DNA from: Pestalotiopsis fici W106-1 | Lineage: Eukaryota; Ascomycota; Sordariomycetes; Amphisphaeriales; Sporocadaceae | Length of the DNA: 64,000 nt | NCBI RefSeq assembly: GCF_000516985.1 | Contig: NW_006917102.1 | Location: 1,272,643 to 1,336,642, forward strand | Direction: 5' to 3' | Part shown: positions 1 to 10,889 of the stretch, in pieces | Layout of the letters: each line of letters opens with the position of its first letter | Position numbering within the stretch: the stretch's first letter is position 1 | The notes under the pieces: generated by a model | What the model was told of the DNA's origin: nothing | Seen by the model: only the letters and a program-made list of their open reading frames with translations | Database searches by the model: none | Program-made: the position numbers and the translations under genes

Positions 1-90
1 GGCTGGCTCATTTGATGCCGCTGAACAAATGAATAACTGCCACCATGATGCTTCCTTTTTTTATTTGCGCAACACCATGGGAATCGTCGT
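1..90. other. Window edge, 3' flank of the WHI2-like gene
   Basis: This is the short stretch downstream of the stop codon of the minus-strand WHI2-like gene. I see no gene or clear signal in it. Confidence 0.5.
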
Positions 91-1987
91 CTATCGTAGA
101 CCAATGACGCTCATCTCAAGCGTCCACACCCTGCGGATCCAGACCTTCAATGTGCCGTCAATGCCTTCCACGTCATTCAGGTCTACGCCCTCCCACCAGC
201 AACGGCGAGCAGGCTTGCGCCAGAAGAGAAGCAGCTTCTGGGCCATGCCGACTGCGTTGCCACCCATATCGTTACCACGGATATCGCTGCGTAGTCTAGC
301 CAGCGCAAGACTGCAGACGACAGCCTTGTTGGGCTCTCCGGCTCGGTGACCCCATGTGTCGTCGTGGTTGAAGCCGCTGAGAAAAGGTTAGTAGAGACAC
401 CAAGTAGAATGTTTCATCATCAACATACCCCGCTGTGAGCATCTCAATCAGATGCGCCTCGGTGGTACCTGGCTCGTCGCTTCTCTTCAAGCCCGAAAAG
501 ATGCCGTCCTGCTTCAACAAAGCACGCGCGGCGGCTCTCTTGACCTCAATCATCTCCTTTTGCTCAATGTCTGCCCTCGGAGGGATGACGTAAAAGTCCA
601 GGTCCTCCCTAAGAACAATGATACCTGCACGCTTGCTTCCATCGTCTCTTCCGCCACCAAGAGAGTCAATGGGCGTCACTCCTCCATCAGGCGAGGCATT
701 AGGAGATGCTTCAGTGGGAATAGTCTGTGCAACATTGCGGAAGAAGTCTAGCATATACTGGAGAGATGCAGGGTCATACTGGGAGGTGAGGTCAGTGAAA
801 TGCATATTGATATTTGAGAGTAAATTGCGAGTGGTTGACGAGTGAGTGAGACTGGAGTTGATAATAGGATTTGGCAGCAAAGGGGTAGGGATCGCAGAAG
901 TTATGGCCTGGGAACTAACATCAACTTGAACGGCATCACCTTCGGCAAAGCCACCCATGTGGCCTTCGGGAAACAAGCCGTTGGGGAAAAGTGACAGGAG
1001 AACAAATTCAGGCAATGTCAAGAGCTCATCTCTGGACAGTACGAAGCGGGTGCCCCTGCGATCTTTTGTCAGCCATGATGCACACAACATCAAACAACCT
1101 CTGGTGGAGCCTACCGCAAGTCCATGGTGATGGTCTCATCGGCGCCAACATCTGCATAGAAAAGTTAGCGATGCGGCTCCAGGTACACTCAAACGGCCCG
1201 AAACTTACCTCCGATAGCATTGATGGGCGGGCCGCCCTGTTGGACTTGAGTAATAATACTCGATGCTCCTCCGGCAGCAGCCATTAGATAAGAGAATGAC
1301 AAGAGCGGACTATAACCTTCTTCGTATGCAGGAGGCGCTTCGTCCGAGTCTTCGCCCTTTTGAGCTGATGAGCCGGCTTTGTTGTCTTGCGGAAGTGCAC
1401 GTTTGGTCTCGGCAACGGCGTTTCGCAAGCCGCTGGATGATGTAGGAGCGGGTTGACCTAGAAAGTTGGAAGATGGCGGCGCGTAGGCTGGAGCTGCAGT
1501 CGCAGAAGATGCAGCTGTTTCAGAGGCCGGTCCACGTGAGCAGGACGAGGGAAGCTGGAAATGGTCGTCGGCTAGATCCTCAGCAGAGGCGAACTGGTAG
1601 AGGCTGGAGAAGGGCGGAAGCGCTGATGAGCGCGTGGCAGGGAGGGAGAAGGAGGTCGAGGCCGAGGCTGAAGATGCGGCGTCAGGGTAGCGTGGGGGAG
1701 GCGAACGGCGGCGATTGAAGTCCTGGTGGTCTTGGTCCTCTCCTTCGTCGTCTTGGTCGTCGAGGTCAATCTCGTCCGAGTGGGCCTTGTCGTCGGGGGT
1801 TGTCAGTTCCGGGGGTGGTTGGTCGGGTCGGAGCGACTCGATGACAGTTGACAGTCCGGACTGCACCTCCTGCTGGTCGGGCAACGTGGTTGCGGTGGAA
1901 TCTTTGAGCGACGCCGTGGTCGAAGTTGATTCAGATGATGTCGTGACGGTGTCTGGGTCTGGAGATTGGGATACAAGTCGAGCGGCG
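91..1987 (-). CDS. whi2: WHI2-like BTB-domain phosphatase activator, 5' end unresolved
   Basis: Five exons fit the frame: 1209-1987, 1115-1151, 920-1055, 429-778 and 91-376. The introns are 57, 59, 141 and 52 nt with GT...AG ends, giving about 529 codons. The N-terminal third is Ser/Pro/Asp-rich with a PPAY motif. It is followed by a BTB/KCTD-type core: ETITMDLRGTRFVLSRDELL, LLSLFPNGLFPEGH and YDPASLQYMLDFFR. This core is the hallmark of yeast Whi2 and of Neurospora CSP-6/WHI-2 as I remember it. Whi2 works with the Psr phosphatases in stress response and low-amino-acid control of TORC1. No ATG exists on the coding strand between 1284 and 2215. The exon opening at 1987 follows a good acceptor and begins inside a codon, so a further 5' exon is expected, with its start codon upstream. 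A shorter product starting at 1284 is possible. The family call is firm; the start is not. Confidence 0.85.
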
Positions 1988-4900
1988 CTGTGACCGGTGG
2001 GTGTGCCGACGTAGCAACGGAGATGACTGCCAAGACCGCTGGTTCGTGGGTAGTCAGTACCTTGGACACCAGAGAGAAGGCTGAGCTAGTTGAGAAAGAC
2101 TTTTAGCAATAATCCCAATTGAGGGTCGGATCGTCGATGGGAAATATCGCCGGCCTCGCGTCTCGTCTTGTGTGTCTGGTTCTTCTTGTACAAGCTAATC
2201 AACAGAAATGAATGCCATTTCGCTGTTACCCTTTCCCAAGCTGGGGAATTGTCACTTCCACTTGCACTGCTGTCTCCCTGGTCTAGGTCGCAGCATCCCG
2301 GCTTGGGCTTATTTTAGCATTATCCACTCCCCATTTCCCAGAAGTATCTCTGCCTCCGTTCTCCCCGCCAATTTGCCAATGCAGGTACTTGGCTCTGCAC
2401 GCTAGCATCTCCAGAAGCACGGGTCTTGCCTGGCTTCGGCGCCTTCTATGGAGCGCTAAGCGCCCACTACAAACCGCCAATCACCGAAAGTCTTTGATGA
2501 AATTCAGGGGTATGGGGTCGGTCGGTTGGTCCTACGATGTATGTTGAGGTGTTCACCAACTTTTAGGGCATCTCGTCACATCACATCGACGATACCTTGG
2601 CATGGGTATGATTTTTGTTACTTGCTGAAGCTTTGTGATATGGAAACGTTTTCGTTTCCGAAAGCCTGCAAGCACGTTGATCTAAACGCAGCCTGGGTGT
2701 AACCAGAGACCTGTTCTGCATTAGAATTTGAGTGCCGACTCAAGCTTACACTTCTCTAACCTAGTATCCATGATATTACATTGAGGACCTGCCTCTGAAT
2801 GCAAACAACGCTCACCTATGCGGGGCTTGGCATTCTACCTATATCAAACCAGGCACAAAACAAAACTTTCACGATAAACTTTTTTGTGGCTGCTAGGTAT
2901 ACTTTGTAAAGAGCTGGACGACACTTCCTTCTTTGCTGTCGAGAGGTCAAATCCACGTACTATACGACAAAACTCTCGAGGTGACGGAGAGATTATACCA
3001 GCGACTACTTGCGAGTTGACCCATTCAAACATTGATTATACGTTACAAAAAGATGTCGCTGGTACTTATAAGTTATTAAAAACAAACTATTTCTTCTTTT
3101 GTGTAGACATATTAATGATCATAAAATACCTTTCCACTTTTCATTGTGCCTGGCAAATTAAACCCTATGAGCGGCAACACCAAAACAGCCCGAAGACGAA
3201 TATCGATGCGTAAAGATACTTATATTTATATTTCTTCTTGTCACCCAGTGCTCTCGAAATCGAGGTATCATAGCTCTCTATGTCTGAGAGTATATGCACC
3301 ACACCTTGCTTCAATATTTGGCATTACAAAGGTTTCTGCTGTTTTTGTGGATATGTAGACTGGCTAACTGTTTATAACTTCTTGCCCTCTTTTAGCTCTC
3401 TTCCAAAAACAAAGTGATGTTAGACTCTGGCACGTGGCATATACAAATTGAATACCAAAGGCAGAAGCAGACTGCATATTATATAAGCCGCAAGTGTTCC
3501 GGGGTACCTTATTAACTAGTACTCCCAAATAACATTTCCCTAAAGTCTCCCTCAGAGCGTATCTTTACATGTGATTAATCAGATAAGTAAGTCCCTACTA
3601 ATTACCCAGGTAGATAATTTCAAAGGCGCGTATAATACAGCCAGTTGGACCAAAAGCTCCGATTATCTTCCATGCGACTGTTAATTACTCTTGAAAGGTG
3701 CACCTCAACTACAATACAGCTTGAATTTGGTGATTTTAGTATGGCTGTCAAAATCATATTACCACATCGGTGGGTTGAGCCTGCATGTTCAGTGACAAGG
3801 ATGGTGTTTTTTTGTTGAATTTGAACCACTCTAACCATAACAAATACTACCGCTTCCCTGAAGGCCCTCGAACATGATGTATTTTTCAAATGATTCAAAT
3901 GGTAGTCTCAATTCACATCATCATCGTCGTGGTGTGACCTTAATGTGGTGATATCGTAATAATGACATGATGATGGTATGAGATCTCGATTATAGCCCCT
4001 CTCAACCAAGCTTTTGGGTACATGTTATTGGCACGACTCTAAAAGTCCCAGTCGATATAGATAACTAAACCAAGTCGCTTTGCCCCAAATAAAACAAAAG
4101 CATGTATTCAAAGATGTCAGTATGTGTAGGAAGTCGACAGTATGGGAGAGAAGCTCATGATGTGATTCAATTACTTGACGAGATATTACAACTCTTAATA
4201 CTTCTTTCGGACGTAAAGACGAAGGTCCAGTTTTTAAGTATGAGAGTAGGTTCAGTCCGCTGCTGTAACGCTACTACTGCACTAAAAGTTAATTTATTCG
4301 GGGCTCCTCGAGTATGGGAAGACCTCTGCAAAGCGCTGGCACCACACCACTAAATACTAAATGACCAGTCCCAGGGAGAGAGACAAGCTCCACTTGCCGG
4401 CGTCATCCTTGTGTTTGGCGCAAAAAGGGTCCACGAATTGGGACTCGGCCATTTTCGAGGCGGCGATGAGACACGACACCGGCATCTTTTTTTTTTCCCA
4501 CATCGTCTCTGGCAGATGCCGTGGTGAACCATCGCATCGTTGTCGTCATCGGCTTGCACACCTTTGCACAAACCCTCGAGGCTTTGAATCTTCTACGGGG
4601 TACCCAACACCTCCCGCGCCGAATGATCGAAGTCAGTAACTGGCCCAACTGAAAATCTGCGTCACTTCAGCCTACATTCGTGCTGCTCGCGCCGACCGCT
4701 TGACTCGACCAACGCTATATTTGCCTTTGCCTCTGTGCCACGATTAACCTTTGCTACTAAAGCACACTTACACGGTCGACATCATTTCTGCACCCCTCTG
4801 TCGAACCCAGAGACCACCAGCTCTTCTTTTACTTCTTCTTGAAGGAACCAAACACTCGACGTCACGACAGTTCCGGAGCTGGGAGAGCATGTGACACACG
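1988..4900. other. Intergenic region, no gene recognised
   Basis: This 2.9-kb gap lies between the divergent WHI2-like gene and the flavoprotein fusion gene. It should hold the missing WHI2 5' exon (a plausible donor lies near 2060 on the minus strand) and both promoters. From about 2700 to 4350 it is clearly AT-rich with only short, unrecognisable ORFs. A TATATTT sequence near 4718 and pyrimidine-rich DNA at 4795-4840 may belong to the promoter and leader of the next gene. I see no RNA gene. Confidence 0.5.
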
Positions 4901-6712
4901 ATGGCAGACACAAACAGTCCTCCTCCCGACCCGGGAAGAGCATCGTTTCTACGCCGACACATTTTACGAACACCAACCGCCAACTCATCGTCCTCCTCGC
5001 TCCATGAGATGCCACGAACTAGAAAACTACGCATGCTTGTTGCTGCCAACGGGTCCAAGGATGTTGCATATGCACAGGCTATCGCCGTCCGCCTGCTGAA
5101 GGATTCTCAGATCGAAACCCAAGCGCTGGTCGACGATGTCCCGCGCCGTCTGGCTCAAGAGGTTATTGTCAGAGAGAACCGCAGCCTGGCCACCTTGGCC
5201 ATCGATGCAGACCAGAGGACGCGAGAGGCGATAGAAGCCGCGAGACAGACTGCGTACGAGCTGGTCGATTGGGCAGACATCTTGGTCTTGGCCCCCATCG
5301 ATGCAGACCATTTGGCCAAGATGATGGGCGGTATCGCCGATACGTTACTACTGGAGGTGCTACGCGCATGGGACGTTTCCAAAAAGATACTGCTGGTCCC
5401 CGGCATGTCGATACAGATGTGGGAGAACCCCATGACGAAGAAGCAGTTGAGCAAGATTAAGAAGAAGTGGGATTGGGTCAAAGTCATGTCGCCTATCCTG
5501 TGGCACTACGAAGGAAATTCCTCCTCGAAACGCGTGGTCTCATGGGACGGCTTCAACAATTTGGTGGGTATGATAAAAAATCAAGCCGAACTCTTGAGTC
5601 TGGGCCACGATGTCGAAGTTGCAGCCCAACAAGCGCTTAGCACCTCGGATCCTAGCAAGGTGGCCACGCAGCTTCCACCAGAGATATGGACGATAATATT
5701 TGAATACGTTGGGGATTGGGAATTGGCACAGGCACTGAACGTTTACACCACGATTCCAACACCAAACGAATGGCGCACCAACCGCCTTACGCTCACGGAT
5801 CCTGCCGATATATTCAACAACGAACTGGAGTGGTTAATTCTTTCTTGTCGCTCTCCTTCAGCAATTTGTCGGAAACTATCCGAAGCACCGAGCGATATCC
5901 TGATCTCTCCACTGGCTGTCAAGCTAATCATCAAATTTTCACTTACCGAGGTTCTTACATATTTAGAGAACAATCTGAGCAAGGTCTTCTGGGCTTCTTT
6001 CCACTCAAAATTACTACCAAACAAGGCATCCGGAGTATATGGCAGGACGGACATTCTCGACTGGTGGAACACATCTCCATCATTTCTCAAAAAGGAATAC
6101 GACGCCGAGGCTCTCGACAACGCTTGCCGCATGGGATTCGTGCATGTGCTTGATTGGTGGCTTCGGTCCGGGCTTCCGTTGAAATACACGGAACAAGCAC
6201 TGGAGACTGCATCAGCGAGGGGCCACTTGTTAGTCCTGGAATGGTGGCGGGATGCTGCATCACAGAACAGCAGTATTATACTCAAGCCAGGCCGCAGTCT
6301 GCTTGCAGCTGCGCAACAAGGCCAAACCGCTGTGCTACGATGGTGGGAGTCTTCGGGCATTCCGGTGGCCCATGGCGACGGTGTGCCCAAGATTGCGAGT
6401 GCGCATGGCCATACCGGCGTATTGGATGCTTGGCGGGAACTCAAGGGCGACAAACTATCATTCGACTGCCAAGTTCTAGTAGCGCCGACACGTCAAGGAC
6501 ATGTCAACGTCCTGGAATGGTGGAAACAGTACGCAAGGGGCGAGGAGGCGGGCGAGGGCCGGACGCACAGGGTCGAGTACAAGACCTGCGACATTGAGGA
6601 AGCTCTGGAAGACGCAATTGGCGACTCGAAATCTATTAGAATTTGGTGGGCTCGCAATGGGCTGAATTTGGGCTTGGGCGTAAGCGAATGGATGAAGACG
6701 AGATGTCTATAA
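4901..6712 (+). CDS. HFCD-type flavoprotein fused to F-box-like and ankyrin-like repeats
   Basis: This is a single-exon protein of 603 aa, with an ATG start after ACACACG. Residues 41-225 look like a homo-oligomeric flavin-containing Cys decarboxylase (HFCD) domain, the fold of phosphopantothenoylcysteine decarboxylase and yeast Hal3/Sis2. WADILVLAPIDAD (124-136), LRAWD (154-158) and PGMSIQMWENPMTKKQL (167-183) line up with the family. The active-site features look lost. The catalytic His before the WAD motif is absent (TAYELVDW), the PASANT-like motif reads APIDADH, and the PxMN motif reads PGMS. No flavin-flap Cys is visible. Residues 257-280 (QLPPEIWTIIFEYVGDWELAQALN) resemble an F-box. 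From about 380 to 545 come ankyrin-like units carrying G-H-x-x-VLEWW. I infer a regulatory, non-enzymatic flavin-binding protein, perhaps an adaptor for ubiquitin ligase. Similar fusions probably exist in other Pezizomycotina. The domain call is good; the function is unknown. Confidence 0.8.
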   Translation: MADTNSPPPDPGRASFLRRHILRTPTANSSSSSLHEMPRTRKLRMLVAANGSKDVAYAQAIAVRLLKDSQIETQALVDDVPRRLAQEVIVRENRSLATLAIDADQRTREAIEAARQTAYELVDWADILVLAPIDADHLAKMMGGIADTLLLEVLRAWDVSKKILLVPGMSIQMWENPMTKKQLSKIKKKWDWVKVMSPILWHYEGNSSSKRVVSWDGFNNLVGMIKNQAELLSLGHDVEVAAQQALSTSDPSKVATQLPPEIWTIIFEYVGDWELAQALNVYTTIPTPNEWRTNRLTLTDPADIFNNELEWLILSCRSPSAICRKLSEAPSDILISPLAVKLIIKFSLTEVLTYLENNLSKVFWASFHSKLLPNKASGVYGRTDILDWWNTSPSFLKKEYDAEALDNACRMGFVHVLDWWLRSGLPLKYTEQALETASARGHLLVLEWWRDAASQNSSIILKPGRSLLAAAQQGQTAVLRWWESSGIPVAHGDGVPKIASAHGHTGVLDAWRELKGDKLSFDCQVLVAPTRQGHVNVLEWWKQYARGEEAGEGRTHRVEYKTCDIEEALEDAIGDSKSIRIWWARNGLNLGLGVSEWMKTRCL

Positions 6713-7059
6713 CAGATAAAATATAATCGAGTTGCTTTCAAGCATCTTCATTCATGCGACTCGTGTGTTGTACTGCACTAGTTCCTGTTGATGTCATCAA
6801 TGAGTATTCTTGGTGAATGATACATATAATGCATTGCAACCATTGTGCCGCTTTCGTGTTCTCCTACGAGCCCCAGAATCATGGCAGGCTCATGGTCAGT
6901 CTGTTGCCTACAGTGGCTCAATTACTCATTCCATATTGAAGTGTTTTCCGTCGTCCAAAATCTTCTGATGATATACCTAACTTATGTAAAGCTTCTTCAC
7001 GGGGCACCTAGATTTATATTCATCAAATCTGTGGTACTCCACTTTGTGTTTGTGCGACT

Positions 7060-7269
7060 CGACCGATCCCCTTTATGAGGGTTAAAAATGCAGTGAAAAT
7101 CCGCAGTGATATAGTGCAGTGAAAAGCCGCAGTGTACCCGCTCCCACGAGCTGGACAGCCACGGGCTCTGTACTGTTCAACTAAGCGGATATATATATAG
7201 TGACCAATTGAGTCTGTATAACTTGGCCGATCCCCTCCCCGAGTGTTAAAATTGCAGTGAAAATTCAGG
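7060..7269. repeat. Imperfect direct duplication with internal tandem 26-bp unit
   Basis: The sequence at 7060-7105 (GACCGATCCCC...TTAAAAATGCAGTGAAAAT) recurs with mismatches at 7224-7269 (GGCCGATCCCC...TTAAAATTGCAGTGAAAAT), an offset of about 164 bp. Inside the first copy a 26-bp unit starting TGCAGTGAAAA is repeated in tandem at 7089-7114 and 7115-7140, with good match over the first 20 bases. A third TGCAGTGAAAA occurs at 7253. It could be an eroded transposon end or a local duplication; I cannot tell which. Confidence 0.6.
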
Positions 7270-7557
7270 TAGCAGCAGATAATACGGTTGGGCACAAATG
7301 AGAGCAAAGACTAGAGACAAAGCACCAACGTTCTCTCAACATGCTAGCATTTGAAAACTCCTGGGACAGAGTTGGGCTCATCAATTGCCATATGTGACAA
7401 GCATGGGCTGGGGCAGCGAGACAGACTCAAATGCTAACACATCGGGTATGATCAGGAAACAGTTGAAGCACAAGATGTATTCATGTACCGATATGATTTA
7501 CTTGTTTTATATCTACTATTTTCGGCTTGGTTCGGATGGAGTATTGCACTCCATACG

Positions 7558-7863
7558 GGATGCCATCGTTTCCCCGCGCACTGGAATTCTTCATCCAGAG
7601 CCCTCATGCCTCTTGGCAAGTTCTAGATGAACTTACTCAAGAGTGTGACTCTAGAGTATCTACCCTAGATATATAGTGGACGACGATTTCCCTTCGAGAT
7701 CGTCGTAGGAGATGCCATCGTTTCCTCCCGGAATGATCTCCGGTGATCAAACCCCCAAAGCTGCTTTGACCGGCAGCTTCATGCAAATGTTTCTTGCCTT
7801 TTTAGGATAGGGCACCTCGAACTCTATAGCCTAGGTCCCACTAACAGGATGCCATCGTTTCCC
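7558..7863. repeat. Three direct copies of GATGCCATCGTTTCC
   Basis: Identical 15-mers begin at about 7559, 7711 and 7849, with spacings of about 152 and 138 bp. Two of them extend as GGATGCCATCGTTTCCC. All three lie within 400 bp of the lgd1 stop codon. In the sense of lgd1 the motif reads GGAAACGATGGCATC, so it may lie in the 3' UTR. I did not see it elsewhere in the window by eye. Confidence 0.75.
7680..7707. other. Short inverted repeat (8-bp stem)
   Basis: ACGACGAT (7680-7687) and ATCGTCGT (7700-7707) form a perfect 8-bp stem around a 12-nt loop. It lies just before the middle copy of the 15-bp direct repeat. A second, 7-bp stem is AAGCTGC...GCAGCTT near 7758-7780. Stems this short are common by chance. 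Confidence 0.35.
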
Positions 7864-7954
7864 TGCGGAAGGGCTGTCCTTTTATTGGCGCCCGACCTCC
7901 TCTATCTTGCCCTGTTGTTGGGCACTGCGCGACGTTCTTCTATAGATTTGTCGT

Positions 7955-9374
7955 CTAGTACTTCTCACCCTCCAAGATGGGCTTGGCCTCATCGCTCTTC
8001 CACCAACTCACGCCCTGCTCGCCGGGGTACGAGAAGCGGTCCATGCTCTCAGCCTTCATCTCGACGCTGTAGCCGGGCTCGGTGGGGGTCTGGTAGTAGC
8101 CGTCCTTGATGACGGAAGGGTGCAAAAAGTGCTCGTGCAGGTGGTCGACGTACTCGAGGACGGAGCGCTTGCCGCTGACGCTGACGTAGTCAATGGTGCT
8201 CAGGTGCTGCGTGTACTCGGGCAGACCGACGCCGCCAGAGTGCGGCACAATGGGCACGCCGTACTTTTTGGCCATGAGCAGCACGGCCAGCACCTCGTTG
8301 ACGCCGCCCATGCGGCAGGCGTCAATCTGGCACACGTCAATGGCGCCCGAGACAATGAGCTGCTTGAAGACGACGCGGTTCTGGCACATCTCGCCCGTGG
8401 CGACGCCGATGCCGTAGGGCTTGAGGGCCTCGCGCACGGCCTTGTGGCCCAGGATGTCGTCGGGCGACGTGGGCTCCTCAATGAACCACGGCTTGAACTC
8501 GGAGAGCTCCTTCATGTAGGCAATGGCCTCGGGCACGCTCCAGACCTGGTTGGCGTCCACCATGAGGACGTTGCCGCGGTCGTAGCCAATGACGTCGCGG
8601 GCAATGGCCAGGCGGTGCTTGTCCTGCTCGAGGTTGCCGCCGACCTTGATCTTGAAGTACTTGTAGCCGTGGGCCAGGGTCTCGGACAGCAGGGCCTTCA
8701 TCTTGGCCTCGCCGTAGCCGAGCCAGCCGGCGCTGGTGGTGTAGGCGGGGACGGCGCGGCTGGCCAGGGCGTCCTGGATGCGCTCCTCCTTGCCGCCCTC
8801 GACGTCGCGGAGCAGGGCCAGAGCCTCCTCGGGGGTGACGGCGTCGGTAATGTAGCGAAAGTCGATGCAGCGCACAAACTCTTCGGGCGTGAAGTCGGCC
8901 ACGATCCGCCAAACGGGCTTGCCGAGCACCTTGGCCCAGAGGTCCCAGATGGCGTTGACCACGGCGCCGAGGGCAAGGTGGATGACGCCCTTTTCCGGTC
9001 CAATCCACCGCAGCTGGCTGTCATTGACCAGGTGCCTCCACGTCTTGCCCCAGTCCTCGACCAGAGAGGAGAGGGTGCGGCCCTTGATGCGGTCCGCGAC
9101 GTGGTTGATGGCTGCGCAGACAATGTCATTACCACGGCCAATGGTGAAGGTCTGATATACGATGTTAGCTTTTAACATACAGGGCAATGTCATGCTATGA
9201 GAAATTCTGTTCACTCACCATGCCGTGGCCACTGAACTCCGAGTCCGTCTGCAGAATACAGTACGCAGAAGAATAGTCGCCGGCAGCGTTCATGGCATCA
9301 GAGCCAGTCTTGTCCAGGGACGTGGGAAACCGCACGTCCCGGGTAGTCCAGCCAGTGATGGTAATCTCGGGCAT
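7955..9374 (-). CDS. lgd1: L-galactonate dehydratase (enolase superfamily)
   Basis: There are two exons, 9219-9374 and 7955-9151, separated by a 67-nt intron (GTGAGT...CAG), giving 450 aa. That is the length of Trichoderma LGD1 as I recall it. The start is MPEITITGW, followed by RDVRFPTSLDKTGSDAMNAA, nearly identical to the LGD1 N terminus. Enolase-superfamily landmarks are visible: the KIKVGG lysine pair, metal ligands in MVDANQ, FIEEPTSPDD and ATGEMCQNR, and the catalytic His in VPHSGGVG. The family converts L-galactonate to 2-keto-3-deoxy-L-galactonate, the second step of the fungal reductive D-galacturonate (pectin) pathway. The animal relative ENOSF1 acts on L-fuconate, so exact substrate use is inferred. 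The gene is GC-rich at third positions, which creates a long meaningless ORF on the opposite strand. A TATATAT sequence about 215 bp upstream of the start (near 9591) may be its TATA box. Confidence 0.95.
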
Positions 9375-10889
9375 CTTTTCTTTCTGCTGTTTTTATTTCT
9401 CTAGAAGTAGAATGTGCAAGACAACAGGCTCCACGTTGTGCAGTTGTATCGCCGACTTTTCTATGACAATTTGCCAATTGCAAAGCCCGTTTGGTCAAGT
9501 TGAAAGAGAAATAATACTCGAAGGAAATAGATGAATAAGAAAAAATAGAGCCAAGAAACAGCAATCACAGATTCACGGTAACTCTCGCAATATATATGAG
9601 GAAACCGAAGCTGCAGTTCGGGGAATTAAATAACAAAATGTCTCGACCGTGTCTTTTCAAACCCCCTCGTGACGCATGATACAAATTGAGGGGCACGTCT
9701 TCCACCATAGAGGAGAGCAGTGCATTATCCGTGGGGTAAGTTTACGGCGGACCCTGCAGTTGGGATACCGGAGGCAGTTCATGGTTGGTGGAAAAATTCC
9801 CAATTGCGGGAAGAGTATTGTCCATTTCACCTAGAAATCGCACTGAGAGAGGTCCACTTGGCCGGCTATAGACGGGGGGCTACCTGGGGTGAATAATACC
9901 CTCTAGACGGGCCTGGGCCGAAGTCGCGCGCACCTGAAATCGATCGTGGGGTGAGCCCATGGGGGAGAATGGAGTCGTTCTTGTTTTCTACTAATCAATG
10001 GCAGTATGACTGTAGTTGAATCAGGTTGTACATGACGATGGATGCCATGGAGGATCTTTACCCATTCTTCACCCAAATATAGTTGCGCGTTACTATTCAT
10101 CGACCTGGTGGTAGCAGTTCAATGTTGTTGGCTAGGTGACTTTGCTAGCCGTATCTACGAATTAATACGTGCCGAGTTAGTAGACACTACTTATTTTCAG
10201 CTCGGCGGCCTCTTGGATACCAAAGAGTGGATCTTAAATTGAGCATACTATAGGTATATTTGCAACCAATTACGCAGCAGCAGATCTGAAAAGCAAGTTG
10301 GGATTGGGTTCTGAGGAACATCAGGCATTGTATCCCGCCGTAGACTCCCACTTGAGCTGTTGCCAACATGATATCAGGCCCATTCTATTTATTTCCGTGT
10401 TGAAAAGTTCAGATATGGTCTTTTCCTTGAATAGATCATGGGAATGGGAAATCATCGATAGGCGGTCTATGTTCTGCTTTCACGCCATCTGGTATAAATA
10501 TGAGTGGATACCATGCTAAGAAGAAGACTTGATTCCGTAAAATCACAGCAAGACCGCTTGATATCGAAGAACTGAACGTAGAATTTAGCGGTTACAAAGC
10601 TTCCGATCTTTGCCCTGAACGTTTTTCCCACACCCAAACACAAGCGACCAACGCTGTACGCATATTCCAGCAGTCTTTCTCTGTCTCTTCCCTTGGTCTT
10701 TGAGCGATTTGATCGTCACTTTGGGATCATTGAAAGCCGGCATGCCCAACGGCCTGCACATTATGACGATTGTCCAACACCCCAGCAGCCCGCAACCAGC
10801 AACAAGCCAGTAGCAATTGGCTTTTTGATATCCTACATTATATCATACAGAACAATATCAACTTTGCCCAGCCCTGAGAGAATACCATC
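9375..10889. other. lgd1 upstream region and 3' flank of membrane-protein gene
   Basis: This 1.5-kb gap lies between two minus-strand genes. The left part should hold the lgd1 promoter. I see no gene, tRNA or obvious repeat. Single near-matches to known regulator motifs were judged too weak to report as sites. Confidence 0.5.

Larger units (their letters stand above)
6713..7954. other. Convergent intergenic region with local repeats
   Basis: This 1.2-kb gap lies between the 3' ends of the flavoprotein fusion and lgd1. No gene is seen. It contains an imperfect 46-bp direct duplication with a tandem motif (7060-7269), three copies of a 15-bp sequence (7558-7863) and two short hairpins (7680-7707 and 7758-7780), described separately. 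The right part presumably forms the lgd1 3' UTR. Confidence 0.5.

Noticed and set aside
8120..9175. Long plus-strand ORF (351 codons) rich in Val, Ala, Leu and Gly
   Set aside because: It lies antisense to lgd1 and arises from strong third-position GC bias of that gene. It shows no family match.
9783..9792. TCCACCAAC on the minus strand, near the galacturonate-responsive element consensus TCCNCCAAT
   Set aside because: There is one mismatch and a single copy, about 400 bp from the start codon; too weak alone.
9731..9889. SYGGRG-type CreA-like sites GTGGGG (9731) and CTGGGG (9884) upstream of lgd1
   Set aside because: Six-base degenerate motifs occur every few hundred bases by chance, and no clustering is visible. 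The lgd1 link to carbon repression is plausible, but these sites are not evidence.
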